Shown in pieces: positions 1 through 11,168 of a stretch of DNA of 64,000 nucleotides (position 1 is the stretch's first letter; every line of letters begins with the position of its first letter). The position numbers and the translations under genes are program-made. The stretch comes from Fremontodendron californicum (lineage: Eukaryota; Streptophyta; Magnoliopsida; Malvales; Malvaceae). The stretch spans positions 10,495,590-10,559,589 of the forward strand of contig JAULJL010000046.1 in assembly GCA_030761205.1 (NCBI GenBank). The letters are read 5' to 3'. Under the pieces are notes generated by a model. It was not told the DNA's origin. It searched no databases and saw nothing but the letters and a program-made list of their open reading frames with translations.

Positions 1-2056
1 TTTCTTTTATCTTCCACTTTCCCTTATTTGTTTGTAAGAAATCAAACAATAATTAAGATAAATAAAGAAACAGTCAATTTTTCATCGGTAAAGTTTTTAA
101 ATTTTATAAACAAAATTAAAAATTTATTTTTATTATATTAATTTTTAATATTTTTTAATATATCTTAAAGAAATATGTATCATTTTATTAAATTTTAAAA
201 CAAAATTCAAACTTCATTGACAATATATTTAATATTTTTTTATAAAAAATTATTATTAAATGTAAAGAAAGAATCTAAGCATTTTCTTTTCGCCATCCCC
301 GGCCATATATAATTGAACTCTCTTCAGACCCATTACTATTTATTTTATTTTCTAATCAGATAAAGACAAATTTATTTGAGAGATTTCGGATGATCAGCTT
401 GCCTTTGTGTACATAGGAATTTTCTCAATTTAGAAATAAAACGACCTCGACAGATTAGCTGTCGTCATTATAATATGGAAGTATGCGTCTCCCAATTCAT
501 TAAAATTAATCTTAGTTTTTTTTTTTTAATCCAAGTTTGCGTTGTTCATGTAAATTAATTAAGTTCAAAATAGAAATGTTAATGGACCGAACCAAATCGA
601 TTTATGATGCGATTTAAAAAAAAAATTATCTAAATTGATCCAAAAATTCATTTCATTATTTAAAAAAAATATTAAAAAATTATTTTAATATATTCTTACA
701 GATACACCTATCTAGAATATATGCATATGATTACTTCATATATTGTTCTGGATCGGAGGTCAAACCGGTTGGATTTTTAATTTTCAGTTTAACTATAGAA
801 AAAAAATTAAATAATTTTAAGAAATCAGAAAAAAATTCTAAAATTAAAAAATATATATAAGTTATTATTTTAGGTTTTAGATTAATTTTTGGATTTTTTA
901 ATTTGTAATAAATTGGGTTAAAAAAGCTGAAACACAATAAAAAAAAAATTATTATTTTCGATTTTTCTAGTTTTCGATTTTTAACTGGTTCTTACTGGTT
1001 TGACTTTAATTAGGTTCTATGAAAGTGGTTGAACAACCGAACTTATCAATTCTCGATTGAACTAGACGATCCGGTCTGATTTTTTTTATCAATGGTTTTT
1101 TCTTCTTTTTGGCAAATCTATATTGTTTTTTCTTCTTTTTCGTCAATATTATCTTATATTGATACTCCTATCTAAAAGTCCAATTGTTTCTAAGCCCATG
1201 TAAACTTCAGGTTTGATACAAAGTCAACAACTGGACCAGCTCGAAAATCTCAGGCATCCATCTCTAACTTTGTGGAAGTCCAAAACCTCGTAATTGTCTA
1301 AATAGGTCCACTAACAATAGGTTTCTTTTCATCCAGACCCGGAATTTTTTTTTTTTTTTTTGAGGTATAGTTATCAGAGAAATTGAATCACATAACATGT
1401 TGAAACTTAAAAATGATATATTAATTTAAGTTTTTGAAATAATTAATCATTCAATTTAATTTCACATGGTATTAAAGTTTTTAAATTCGAACTTTGATAA
1501 TCGTTTTCTCCTTTAATATTCTTTCACCCAATTTTTTATTGTTTATCGGATTAAGCGTTGTTGTTCTAATGTTAAAAGCACTTTTTTTTTCTTCCTTTTT
1601 TCTATTATTTTAACCTTTTCGTATAATTGGTCACGACGAAAAAACTAGTATTTCTCAAAGGCAATCAATAGTAAACAGAAATTGATTTCAAGTTGATAAC
1701 GCTACGGTATGTATACCTACGTCTACTCATTGCTCATTCAAAGAGCAATCTAAATTGGCATTCATCAAAAGAAAGCTGGAAGAAATTGCCACAATTACAG
1801 CCCAGTTCTTCAATTTGCAACAATGGTGAAAACAAAAAAAAAAGAGAGCAAATTATCAGATTGCAATGACAAACATAATGAACAAGGATCTCGATATCAG
1901 CTCCTGTGATAAGCAGTTATAGCAACAACAATTTCACATGCAGTTGAGTTGAGAAATTTCCTCAAAAAGCCCTATGTTTTATCATTTTGACAATACTTTA
2001 GATTCACAAAGATTAAAAAACATCAAATTTAACTAAAATAAAAAGTTATGAGTAAA
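1..2056. other. AT-rich intergenic DNA with one dispersed repeat
   Basis: I see no gene here. The stretch is AT-rich with long homopolymer runs. Around 745-1085 there is a decayed copy of a dispersed repeat whose ends carry CCGGTT/GGTTTGACC words. Related copies lie near 23680-24005 and 26215-26640. Confidence 0.5.
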
Positions 2057-2510
2057 GATTAGGGGTGTAATCGAGCCGAACCGAATTTAAGCTGTAAGAA
2101 GCTTGAGCTCAAGATTGATTCGAAATTCGAGATTTGAAATTCGGAATTCGGCTCAAACTCGATCGAGTTTCATTTTTAAAGTTCGAGCTTGATTTGAGAT
2201 AAAATCGAACTCGCTCGATTAGACTCGTTTATCTAATAAAAAATAAGTTCGATTCTCATGCTCGACTTCAAATTCGATTATTTATGCTCAAGTTCGAATT
2301 GAAAATTTTCAATACTAATTAAAAATAAAAAAGCATGATTAGGCTCGCGAACTACTCGAGTCAAGCAATAAGATACTCCAATTCGGCTCGCTGGATAGCT
2401 CGAGTCGCTAGTTCGAGCTCAACTCGACAATCACCGAATAAAATTCGAATTTTTTTCGAACCGAATCCGACTAGCTTATGAGTACAAGTATCTAACTTAC
2501 ATCCCTAATC
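2057..2510. mobile_element. MITE-like repeat with GATTAGGGGTGTAA ends
   Basis: The left end reads GATTAGGGGTGTAA and the right end is its inverse with one mismatch (TTACATCCCTAATC). The interior is full of TCGAG-type words (ctcgag, gagctcgag) and has no coding frame. A related partial copy ends at about 43592 inside the last RPN2 intron (ttacacccct). The length of about 454 bp and terminal inverted repeats suggest a non-autonomous DNA transposon. The superfamily is not determined because I could not define a target duplication. Confidence 0.6.
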
Positions 2511-2589
2511 AGGACAGATCAGGGCAAGAAGGTTTTATTCTGATATAAGTTAGAATGTCTATAAAAAGCGTAGCAAATTGATCAGGATA

Positions 2590-2900
2590 AATTGAAAAAT
2601 CTAAAGCAGATGGAGGATCTTTATCAAGGAGCAAGTCTTTCCTTTCATTGGCCAGTCACCATGGCCTCAGAAGTAGAAATTGATTCCAAATGAAAGAGAT
2701 CAACATACTCAGAAAGAGTCAAAGAAGGATCGAAAGAAACAAATTGGTTTTCCAAATTAGAATCAGCTTTCCTTAACAAATGTGGCACTCTTAGAAACTC
2801 TCTGTCTTGCTCTTGCTAGAGCTTTCAATCTAGGCCGTCTCCTATTCTTCCTCACATTGTTAGAATTAATTATGAACTGTGGATAGACACTGGACATCTG
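2590..2900 (-). pseudogene. Possible second piece of the decayed DUF4283 retroelement ORF
   Basis: On the - strand this stretch has short coding-like pieces rich in Arg and Lys (for example RRRPRLKALARARQ). Such basic tails occur downstream of DUF4283 domains in plant LINE/retroelement gag-like proteins. It lies on the same strand as the better-supported fragment at 4430-4775, separated from it by later MITE insertions and a local duplication. No continuous frame survives, and the assignment rests mainly on proximity and composition. Confidence 0.25.
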
Positions 2901-2926
2901 AGGCAATAAGCAGATATTATGTTGCT

Positions 2927-3533
2927 CGGATTTTTATTTTTTTAAATTATTCATATTTGATATTCGTGTTCGACGTATACTCAAATATGAGTATAAAATA
3001 TGACAAGAACTTTTTAAATATATAAAAAATTTAAAAAAATTAAATATATTTATATCGAACTCATACTCCTATCCGATTTTTACATCCAAATTCGAGTAAA
3101 TAAAGGTAGATGAGGTTGTAAAATTTGAGAGCATGATCGATGTCCTTTCTTGCAGAAGCATTTAAGGTTGGAATGACAATTGACAGGTTCAGCCATAAGC
3201 ATTAAATGTTCTTCCTTCTCAATGCACTTTGTGTCAGACATCTTAGGTTCACTCACTACCAAATCCACTTCTTCACATGCCCTTTGTCAATGCCTCCTTC
3301 CTCTGCGACAATGAAGTGAGCAATTCCGGAGCTGTTAAATACTTGATATTTCATACACGTGTTCCGGTTTTTCCTTTTTTTTTAAATATTTATGTTTAAA
3401 ATTTATATTTGACGTATATTCGGATATGAATATGAGGTTATAATTTTTCAATGACTTTTCAAATATATGAAAATTTTAAAAAAAATTAAATATACTCGTA
3501 TTCAACACTCACATCCTTGTCCGAATAACATAG
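2927..3533. mobile_element. Two decayed copies of the CTATGTT hAT-type MITE
   Basis: One decayed copy spans about 2927-3102 (starts ttatgttgctcgga, ends ttcgagtaaata). A second spans about 3350-3533 (ends ccgaataacatag). Both keep the internal words gacgtatattcgg-like and aaattaaatata that characterise the family seen intact at 53712-53878. Target duplications are not recognisable. Confidence 0.55.
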
Positions 3534-3846
3534 GGCGTATATGCGTCTACCCTCAACCATGGTTCAAATCGGTCTTTTTATTAGGGTTGACAGTAGATCG
3601 GATATCTATAATTTTTGAAATATTTAAATTTAAAATTCGTTTAATTTATTCAAAATCTGAATCCGTTTATTATCTGCTTATTATCCGAATATTACTATCC
3701 GAATCTACATCCAATTTAGATAGTAATATCTGTTGGATATCCGAATAAGCTAAATATTCGAATTTATTAAATCAAAATTTTTAAAATATAAAATTAAATA
3801 AGAATTAAATATGTAAATAGATATGAGATTTAAATATTTAAATATG

Positions 3847-4426
3847 TTATCCGTATAAATAAAGCGAATTCGGATATCAGACACTATCCGAATCAAAATC
3901 AAAACGGATTCGAATAATGGATATCTAAACGTAAATATCCAAATCCGTTACGAATAATAAATCTAATATCCGAATAAAAAAAAAATCGAATATACAAGTT
4001 TTTACTATCCATTTCATCCCTATCCTTAATTAGCATTGCTTTCAATTTCTGTCAATCTCGAGCATTGATATTGGACATGGCCTAAACGTCCACGCCCATG
4101 ACAAAATTCGGACAGCCTTTCATACTTGAATCCTTATATCCGTATAAATAAAGTAAATTCGAATATCAGACATTATCCGAACTAAATTAAAGTGGATTCG
4201 ATAATGAATATCTAAACGTAAATACACGAATTTACTACGAATAATAAATCTAATTTTCGAATCCGCAATATTCAAATAAATAAAAAAACGAATCGAATCG
4301 AATAATATCAAATATCCAAATTTTTACTATCCATTACTATCCATATCATTATTATTTATTAGCATTGTTTCAATTTCTGTCGATCTCGAGCATTGATATT
4401 GGACATCCTTTCATACTTGAATGTTG
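3847..4426. repeat. Tandem duplication of about 288 bp, two diverged units
   Basis: Unit one (about 3847-4133) and unit two (about 4134-4426) share the same order of words: atccgtataaataaag, gaatatcagaca, atatctaaacgtaaata, tactatccat, then gtcaatctcgagcattgat / gtcgatctcgagcattgat and ggacat. The second copy lacks part of the first copy's 3' portion. The units contain TATCCGAAT-rich repeat DNA that begins near 3590. Confidence 0.6.
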
Positions 4427-4429
4427 CCC

Positions 4430-4775
4430 ATTGCACTTCTCCGATCCTTTCTGGAAATTAAAGCCCGACAGCAACGGTTCATTAACATATCTATTTGAAC
4501 CTTAATTCAGTCGAATAAAACCATTCCTGATGCTAAAACTGCTCAATGAGTGTTCATCACATTCTAACACACCTTTAAAAAGAGTTCCTATTTTCTGGAT
4601 ATTAGACTTTGTTAAATGGCTTCGTGGAAGACCATGAACTTGAACCCAAAACTCAGTTCTTGTAAGATCAATATCAGTAAAAGAAAGATGATAATGTCAT
4701 TCTTTAAGAACAATATGGTTGCCCATAACTGACCACGATGCTCCATTAATAACTCGATTCTTGTCTTTTGCTGCT
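4430..4775 (-). pseudogene. Decayed DUF4283 (gag-like) retroelement ORF fragment
   Basis: On the - strand one frame runs for about 115 codons with only two stops. It reads WSVMGNHIVLKE, stop, HYHLSFTDIDL, then TEFWVQVHGLPRSHLTKSN, and later RNGFIRLN, stop, NEPLLSGFNF. The FWVQVHGLP core after a WSVMGN-hIVLK segment is characteristic of DUF4283, the N-terminal domain of plant LINE and retroelement gag-like proteins. The first stop replaces what is normally Trp (TGG to TGA). No start, zinc knuckle or reverse transcriptase is visible, so this is a fossil fragment. The frame is read directly; the family name comes from remembered motif conservation. Confidence 0.6.
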
Positions 4776-4789
4776 TCAAAAATAAAAAT

Positions 4790-4965
4790 AAAAGTTATGT
4801 TGTTTCGATTAAGTATGTGATCTCGAGTTCGAGTCCTTGTGGACGCAAAAAACTTTTTTGGGATAAGTTTTCACCTTGGTGTCCAAAAGTATCTCGAAAA
4901 ATTAATCCTGGCCGAAGCCTGGGGATACCTTGGATAACCAAAAAAATAATGGACTACAACTCCAA
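4790..4965 (+). mobile_element. SINE-like element (tRNA-derived, B-box present)
   Basis: The sequence contains a pol III B-box-like word (GAGTTCGAGTCC, about 4826-4837) followed by GTGGACGC and then a ggataccttgg tail, typical of tRNA-derived plant SINE bodies. An A-box is weak. There is no clear poly(A) tail or target duplication, so the boundaries are approximate. Confidence 0.35.
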
Positions 4966-7240
4966 AGATTCATGCTTCATGGGAGACGGACAATTCGTGT
5001 ATTTGAATCGTATTTATGTATTTTTGTGTGTCATAATCATGTTTATATAAGATATTTTATATTTATATAAATTTTGACGTTTTAATAATTTGTGTTATAT
5101 AAATTTTGATATTTTCATATATTTGTGTCATGTCCATATTTTTTTTATACCATATCATATTTTAAGTTCTTTTTTTTTTTTTTCATATCGTGTTTAATAT
5201 TATCAGATCTCAGACAGCGAAGTATAGTCTCGCTACAAACCAAAGAGTTGGTCGAAGAAAAGAATGATCAAAGTATTAGAAGTTTACAATATTGGTAGGA
5301 AGTTAATCCCATTATTTAGAAAATTCAAAGTATAAAGGAAATATGATAAGATATTTTTTGTTTTATTTAAAAGTAACTTTATCATTAATATTCATTATTC
5401 ATACTTGAAATTTTTATAACTTTGTTATATCCTAAAAATATTATAAAAAAAAAAAATCACCCCTCAAAAACAATATTTTAATATCTTTTTCTCTATATTT
5501 TTCTTTTCTAACATAAAGAAGGTAAAGAAGTAAGGAAGAAAAAGACAAAAGCTTTTAAAGGTTATTTTTTATTTATTTCTCAATCACTTAGGTTTTGCTT
5601 TGTACAAATGATAAAAAAATATTTAGAATGAAAAATTTGTTAATTTTAATTTATAAAACAAGAAAATGATTATGAATTTATTTAATCATTAAATTAATAA
5701 GATTTTTATCCTTTATTGTATACATTCTACAAAACAAAATCTTAAGATTTTCTTAATTAAACAACTTTTATGGCTCCTCTCTTCAATAGAAAAACTTGAT
5801 GTTCGTGACAAGTGTAGAGTATTTTCTTAATAGAATAGGACACTCAAGTGAATTTGAGGAGCTAGACCATCCTCATCCCTAAGTAGTAGGTGATCTATGT
5901 TATTTGAATTTGAAGCGAGTTGAATATGTAGATATATTTAAAAGATTATAGTATTTTATATTTATATTCGAATTTTAAATATAAATATCAAATATTAATT
6001 TTTTTTTTAAAATAAAAAAAAAATCAAATAACATAAAGGTGAAGTATAAGTTTGAGCAGTTTGTCCAACTTAGACTTGTTCAATGGTCGGATTTGGATAA
6101 AAAAATTTTAATTCGAGCCGGCCTGACCCTAATTACTGTTCATCAATAAAAAAATTTAATTTAATTTTAATTATAAATATTAATCTAAAAATAAATTTTT
6201 AATATTTTAATATTATTTTGAATAATGATATAAATTTTCGAATCGATCTAATCCGAACTTAGTAAAATAAATTTAAAAAATTAAATTGCAATCGAACCCG
6301 ACTCATAAACAGATCTAATCCAGCTCCAATCAATGAAAAGCGTCATGGTCCATGGATTCCATCTTCAATGTTTAACACACCATGAGCATATGGTCATCAA
6401 GCCATCAAACATTTTGAAAAGTCAAGATGAAGAAATTAGTTTCGTAAGCTTACAACTTTGACATCGACATATATATATGGAGAAAAAAAGAATTAAAAAA
6501 AGAAAGAAAAAGTTTACTTTGTAAATTGGACGTAAATTCACATGTGCTTATATATTTATGCTTAGTGCTGCAAACCAAAGCTTTTTCTTTACATTATTTT
6601 CACTTTGATGTGTCATTTAAAAAAAAAATTATTTTTTATAAAATCATAAGAAAAATTAATAATACATAAGAAAAAACGGTAACACTTAAAATTAATAATA
6701 ATTCATAATAAAAAGTGATAACACGGAAGAAAAAAATTGTAGTTCATAAATGATAATATATAACAAAAAATTATAACACATAAAAAAAATAATAATATAT
6801 AGCAAAAAAATAGTAATACATAAAATATGTATTATAATGTTATATTGATAAATTTTTTTCCAAAATAAAGTTTATATTTTTTAACACACTTCTTCATGCT
6901 TTTTCTTTGTTCTAAAAATTTACGTGCAATTATTTTACGTTTTCTAATTTTTATATTTAATGACGATTATTTTTTATTTTTTGAATAATTATATCATATA
7001 AATATCAAATTATTTATTTGTTTCACTCACGTAAATGCATAGGACTAGTTTAATTAAAAATATTATTATTTTTCAATGAATTTATATTTGATGCATTCTC
7101 AATTAAGATTTAAAATATCAATTTGTTTTTTATTTTTTATTTTTTTGGGCTTAAAATACAAACAATTAGGGGTAATAATTAGTTAATAACAAAAAAAAAA
7201 TGGTCCAAAAATAAAAAGGAAAGCGGCGTTGTAAAGAAGA
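4966..7240. other. Intergenic AT-rich DNA with dispersed repeats
   Basis: No gene is visible. A decayed CTATGTT-family MITE occupies about 5895-6036 (starts ctatgttatttgaat, ends caaataacataa; flanks taggtgat/aaggtgaa resemble an eroded 8-bp duplication). About 6040-6320 is a repeat related to the GG/CC-rich copies seen elsewhere (gtccgaacc.. / cccgactc words). The rest is poly-A/T rich. Confidence 0.5.
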
Positions 7241-7290
7241 GTTCCAGAGTGGAGGGTTTAATGAATAATATTCTCAGAAAAAAGTGGAAG

Positions 7291-7298
7291 GAATATTC
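7291..7298 (+). promoter_or_regulatory. P1BS-type phosphate-starvation element (GAATATTC)
   Basis: GAATATTC fits the consensus GNATATNC bound by PHR1-type MYB factors. It lies 47 bp upstream of a good TATA box and upstream of a PHT1 phosphate transporter, the class of gene that PHR1 controls. The octamer is short, so a chance match is possible, but position and context make regulation by phosphate starvation a reasonable inference. Confidence 0.55.
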
Positions 7299-7344
7299 CG
7301 GTGGGGATTTGGAATATTTTGATATTGTTCATCAGACCCCGTAT

Positions 7345-7354
7345 TATATAAATA
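7345..7354 (+). promoter_or_regulatory. TATA box of the PHT1 gene
   Basis: TATATAAATA sits about 30 bp before the expected start of a short 5'UTR exon. It is the best TATA match upstream of the transporter. Confidence 0.6.
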
Positions 7355-7379
7355 GTCTTGCATGCGCCATGCCCTTTCA

Positions 7380-9203
7380 CTGCCTTGCAATCCACCCAAG
7401 TTCCTTCTGCCATGAACAGAAAACTTTAAGAAAACAGGTCAATTTCCCCTGCATAATTCTATGTTGTTTTTGTTCTTTTATCTCATTTTCTTTTAAGCAT
7501 ATTGTATTGTTTCTTTCAGTATTTTAAAAAGGGTATAATAAGAATTTTATATTATTTAGATTTTTCATTTTTTTTTTAAGTATTAGTGTTTGATATTTGT
7601 GTTCGATACAAATTCGGATATTAGTATTAATATGATCTTCCAAAATTTTAAATACCCATACTTTTCAATTCTGATAGCATTGATAAGAATTGTTCATGCA
7701 TGCAAATGGGATTACTTTTTGTTAATGACGACAAGGAATAGTTTTTTTTTTTTTTTTTTTATATTATAGATCTGGGTTTTTTTTTTTTTTAATTTTATAT
7801 AATTTCTTTTTTGTCTGAATCTATTTGGTAAACGAGAGATACCCTAGTTTGCCATCAGGGTTTTGATTCTGTTTTTCACTGTTAGACATCCTTTTCGAGC
7901 TTCTTTAAAGCTCTGGGATTTTGTAAATCATGCAAAAGAATGCTACTATTCTTGGAAGTTGAAACTGAACACCCTGGTTCAGATGAAACTTGCTCCAGAT
8001 TTTGTAAAAATTATCGCTTTGATTCGTTTATGATATGTTCAAATTAAGTACATATTAGCCTTAATTCCTTTATCTGTCTTGCAACTCTTTTAAAAATATA
8101 GTATGATTCTACATTTAATGTTTGCTTTTAAAATTAGTATGTATATTCTGGATTTTCTTTTACAATTTAATAATAAAAATTTTCCCGTTGACCAAACAGA
8201 AGGGTTTTCCATTTTCCATATCACATTATCAGTTATGGTATATACATCAATAGTAAAGCAATTCTATTTCTTGCTAATTTTAGACTCTGTTAGAATGAAA
8301 ATAAAAGGTACTGAATGAGTTTTTCATTTCCCAGCTTTTGGTCAAGAGTTGGACCTTTAAGAGTTAAAAATAGAGATTAGGTACTTATCTTAGCGAAAAG
8401 GCCAACAAAAGTATAATAAAATTATTTTACATCAAAAGCCAGCTTTTATATCACAAAAAAACTATTTTTTGTTTTCAAATCATGATTTTAACAATAAAAA
8501 CCAAAAAACCATGTTCAATGTTCACCATAATACTAAACGGGACCTTAATGGCACGTCACGGGGCTATTCCCCCAACCAAACGAGGCCTTAGTACAGGATA
8601 TGGTCTCCCTTGTTCATTTAGAGTGGGGTTATGACTAAGAATATGGCTGAGGTGGTGACATATGGTGTGAATGTGGTTTATGCTGTTTGGACTTTATGGA
8701 ACTCTCCTTTGTCCTTTTCACTTAGCTTTCTTTGCCCCCTATGGTTATGGCGATTGCCTTCCTAGACCCGTTTTCTTAAATTACATTACCCATTAGAGTA
8801 GCCTATAGGAGTAGGAGCTGGACCAGCTTCATGTATTTCATTCATTTCCGTTTATATAGGGCTAAGAAAAGTCAGAGAAGTAACTTTCAGTCAGAGATTG
8901 TAACCTATTTGGTCCAATTTTTTATTTTTCTTGAAGTATTCGTGTCCGACACATATTCGGACATGGATATGGGGATATGATTCTCCAAGAATCCTCCAAA
9001 GATATGAAAATCTTGAAAAAAATTGAATATACCTGTGTTGGACACTCACACACGAGTCCGAGTAACATAGATTGGAACTGATATTGATTCTTATTTATAA
9101 GTATTCTCTTTGATTTGGTTGTAACCCATAGTCTGTTCTATCTTTGCAGAGGAAGAGATAAGCAGATAAAGAGAAGCTTGTGAGTGAGTGAGCTAAGGTA
9201 GCT
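7380..9203 (+). other. Split 5'UTR of the PHT1 gene with a 1.7-kb leader intron
   Basis: A first untranslated exon of about 58 bp is inferred to end at 7437 (AAACAG|GTCAAT). The intron would end at 9149 (tctttgcag|AGG), leaving a second untranslated piece at 9150-9203 just before the ATG. Leader introns are common in PHT1 genes. The intron carries a CTATGTT-family MITE at 8905-9070 and a more decayed relative near 7540-7665. The splice sites were read by eye. Confidence 0.6.
8905..9070 (+). mobile_element. CTATGTT hAT-type MITE in the PHT1 leader intron
   Basis: A 166-bp copy ends in gagtccgagtaacatag. The flanks attgtaac (8897-8904) and attggaac (9071-9078) are an 8-bp target duplication with one mismatch. 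The left end has eroded to CTATTTGGTCC. Confidence 0.75.
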
Positions 9204-10793
9204 ATGGCAGGAGAACAATTAAAAGTGCTTAACGCACTTGATGTAGCCAAAACACAGTGGTATCATTTCACAGCAATCATCATCGCTGGTATGGGCTTCT
9301 TCACTGATGCATACGATCTCTTCTGCATATCTCTCGTTACCAAATTGCTCGGTCGCATATACTATCACGTCGATGGCGCAACGAAGCCCGGAACTTTGCC
9401 TCCCAATGTATCAGCTGCGGTTAATGGTGTAGCTTTTTGTGGGACACTTGCAGGCCAACTTTTCTTTGGTTGGCTTGGTGATAAACTAGGCAGAAAGAAA
9501 GTTTATGGTATGACTCTCATGATCATGGTTATCTGCTCTATTGCATCAGGTCTTTCTTTTGGGAATTCCCCTAAATCAGTTATTGCAACCCTTTGTTTCT
9601 TTCGGTTTTGGCTTGGTTTTGGCATTGGTGGTGATTATCCACTTTCTGCAACCATTATGTCTGAATATGCTAACAAAAAGACTCGTGGAGCTTTCATTGC
9701 TGCAGTGTTTGCAATGCAAGGTTTTGGGATTTTAGCAGGTGGAATGTTTGCAATTATTATATCATCCGGATTCAAGGCCAGGTTCGATGCGCCGGCTTAT
9801 GAGGTTGATCCAATTGGCTCGACCGTGCCACAGGCCGACTATGTTTGGCGTATTATTTTGATGTTTGGAGCCTTCCCAGCTGGTCTTACATACTATTGGA
9901 GAATGAAGATGCCTGAAACTGCTCGTTACACTGCTCTTGTTGCTAAGAATGCAAAGCAGGCTGCATCGGATATGTCGAAAGTTTTGCAGATGGATATTGA
10001 GGCTGAGCCACAAAAGATTGAGGAATTAGAACGTGAGAAATCCAAATTTGGGTTGTTTTCTAAAGAGTTTGCTAAACGTCATGGACTTCACTTGCTTGGA
10101 ACAACAACAACTTGGTTCTTGCTTGACATTGCATTTTACAGCCAAAATTTGTTCCAAAAAGATATTTTCAGCGCCATTGGTTGGATTCCTTCTGCAAAAA
10201 CCATGAATGCACTTGAAGAAGTTTTCAGAATTGCAAGGGCTCAAACACTAATTGCTCTTTGCAGCACTGTTCCAGGCTATTGGTTCACAGTGGCTTTCAT
10301 TGATAAGATTGGAAGATTTTCAATCCAATTAATGGGTTTCTTTTTCATGACAATCTTTATGTTTGCATTGGCTATCCCTTATGATCATTGGACCCATAAA
10401 GACAACCGGATTGGCTTTGTTATTATCTACTCATTAACTTTCTTTTTCGCAAATTTTGGACCTAATGCAACCACATTTGTTGTACCAGCTGAGATTTTCC
10501 CAGCAAGGTTTAGGTCAACCTGCCATGGCATATCGGCTGCATCAGGAAAACTTGGAGCCATGGTTGGTGCATTTGGGTTCTTATATTTGGCTCAGAATAA
10601 GGACAAAGCCAAGGCAGATGTAGGGTACCCTGCAGGAATTGGGGTCAAGAATTCACTTCTTCTATTAGGTGCTGTCAATGTATTGGGCTTTTTGTTCACT
10701 TTCTTGGTGCCAGAATCAAAAGGAAAATCTTTAGAAGAAATGTCAGGTGAGAATGAAGATAATGGAGCAGAGGGAGAGGCAGAGCTATCATAA
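9204..10793 (+). CDS. PHT1: High-affinity inorganic phosphate transporter, PHT1 family
   Basis: This intronless CDS encodes a 529-residue plasma-membrane H+/phosphate symporter of the major facilitator superfamily, which takes up phosphate into root or other cells. The PHT1 signature GGDYPLSATIMSE is intact at residues 142-154. Around 12 hydrophobic segments are visible as two groups of six, split by a charged central loop (about residues 240-295, rich in Lys and Glu). The sequence begins MAGEQLKVLNALDVAKTQWY, as is typical, and FTDAYDLF (about residues 33-40) keeps the conserved acidic residues. Length matches the usual 520-545. The P1BS site at 7291 suggests induction by phosphate starvation. 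Nothing looks damaged. The individual PHT1 paralogue cannot be assigned. Confidence 0.97.
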   Translation: MAGEQLKVLNALDVAKTQWYHFTAIIIAGMGFFTDAYDLFCISLVTKLLGRIYYHVDGATKPGTLPPNVSAAVNGVAFCGTLAGQLFFGWLGDKLGRKKVYGMTLMIMVICSIASGLSFGNSPKSVIATLCFFRFWLGFGIGGDYPLSATIMSEYANKKTRGAFIAAVFAMQGFGILAGGMFAIIISSGFKARFDAPAYEVDPIGSTVPQADYVWRIILMFGAFPAGLTYYWRMKMPETARYTALVAKNAKQAASDMSKVLQMDIEAEPQKIEELEREKSKFGLFSKEFAKRHGLHLLGTTTTWFLLDIAFYSQNLFQKDIFSAIGWIPSAKTMNALEEVFRIARAQTLIALCSTVPGYWFTVAFIDKIGRFSIQLMGFFFMTIFMFALAIPYDHWTHKDNRIGFVIIYSLTFFFANFGPNATTFVVPAEIFPARFRSTCHGISAASGKLGAMVGAFGFLYLAQNKDKAKADVGYPAGIGVKNSLLLLGAVNVLGFLFTFLVPESKGKSLEEMSGENEDNGAEGEAELS

Positions 10794-10982
10794 TCTTCTA
10801 ATTAACCCCATGACAGTTTCAGTTGCTTAAGTTGGAATCTTAAACCAGTTCATATAGAAGTTTCCGATGTCAAATTTTCTGTTTTTTTTTTTTTACTGTT
10901 TTCCTTTGATGTCTACATTGTTGTAATAACCTTAGTTTTCTGTTCTTTACCTTAAAGTTGAGATATATATAATAGAGAATTT

Positions 10983-11160
10983 CTATGTTGCTCCTACTCT
11001 TTATTTTTTTTGAAGTATCCGTGTCCGATATCCATATCCAACGCATATCAGGACATGGGATATGGTCAAGGACCCTCCAAATATATGGAAAAACTTCGAA
11101 CATATCCGTGTCGGACACATACCCGTATCTGACATTCACATCCGAATCCGAGTAACATAG
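10983..11160 (+). mobile_element. CTATGTT hAT-type MITE just 3' of PHT1
   Basis: A 178-bp copy with both termini clear (ctatgttgctcc and gagtaacatag). The flanks gagaattt (10975-10982) and gagaattc (11161-11168) are an 8-bp target duplication differing at one base. It lies about 190 bp after the stop codon and may fall in or just beyond the 3'UTR. Confidence 0.85.
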
Positions 11161-11168
11161 GAGAATTC

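Noticed and set aside
7311..7320. Second P1BS-like element (ggaatatttt)
   Set aside because: It fails the final C of GNATATNC, so it does not fit the consensus.
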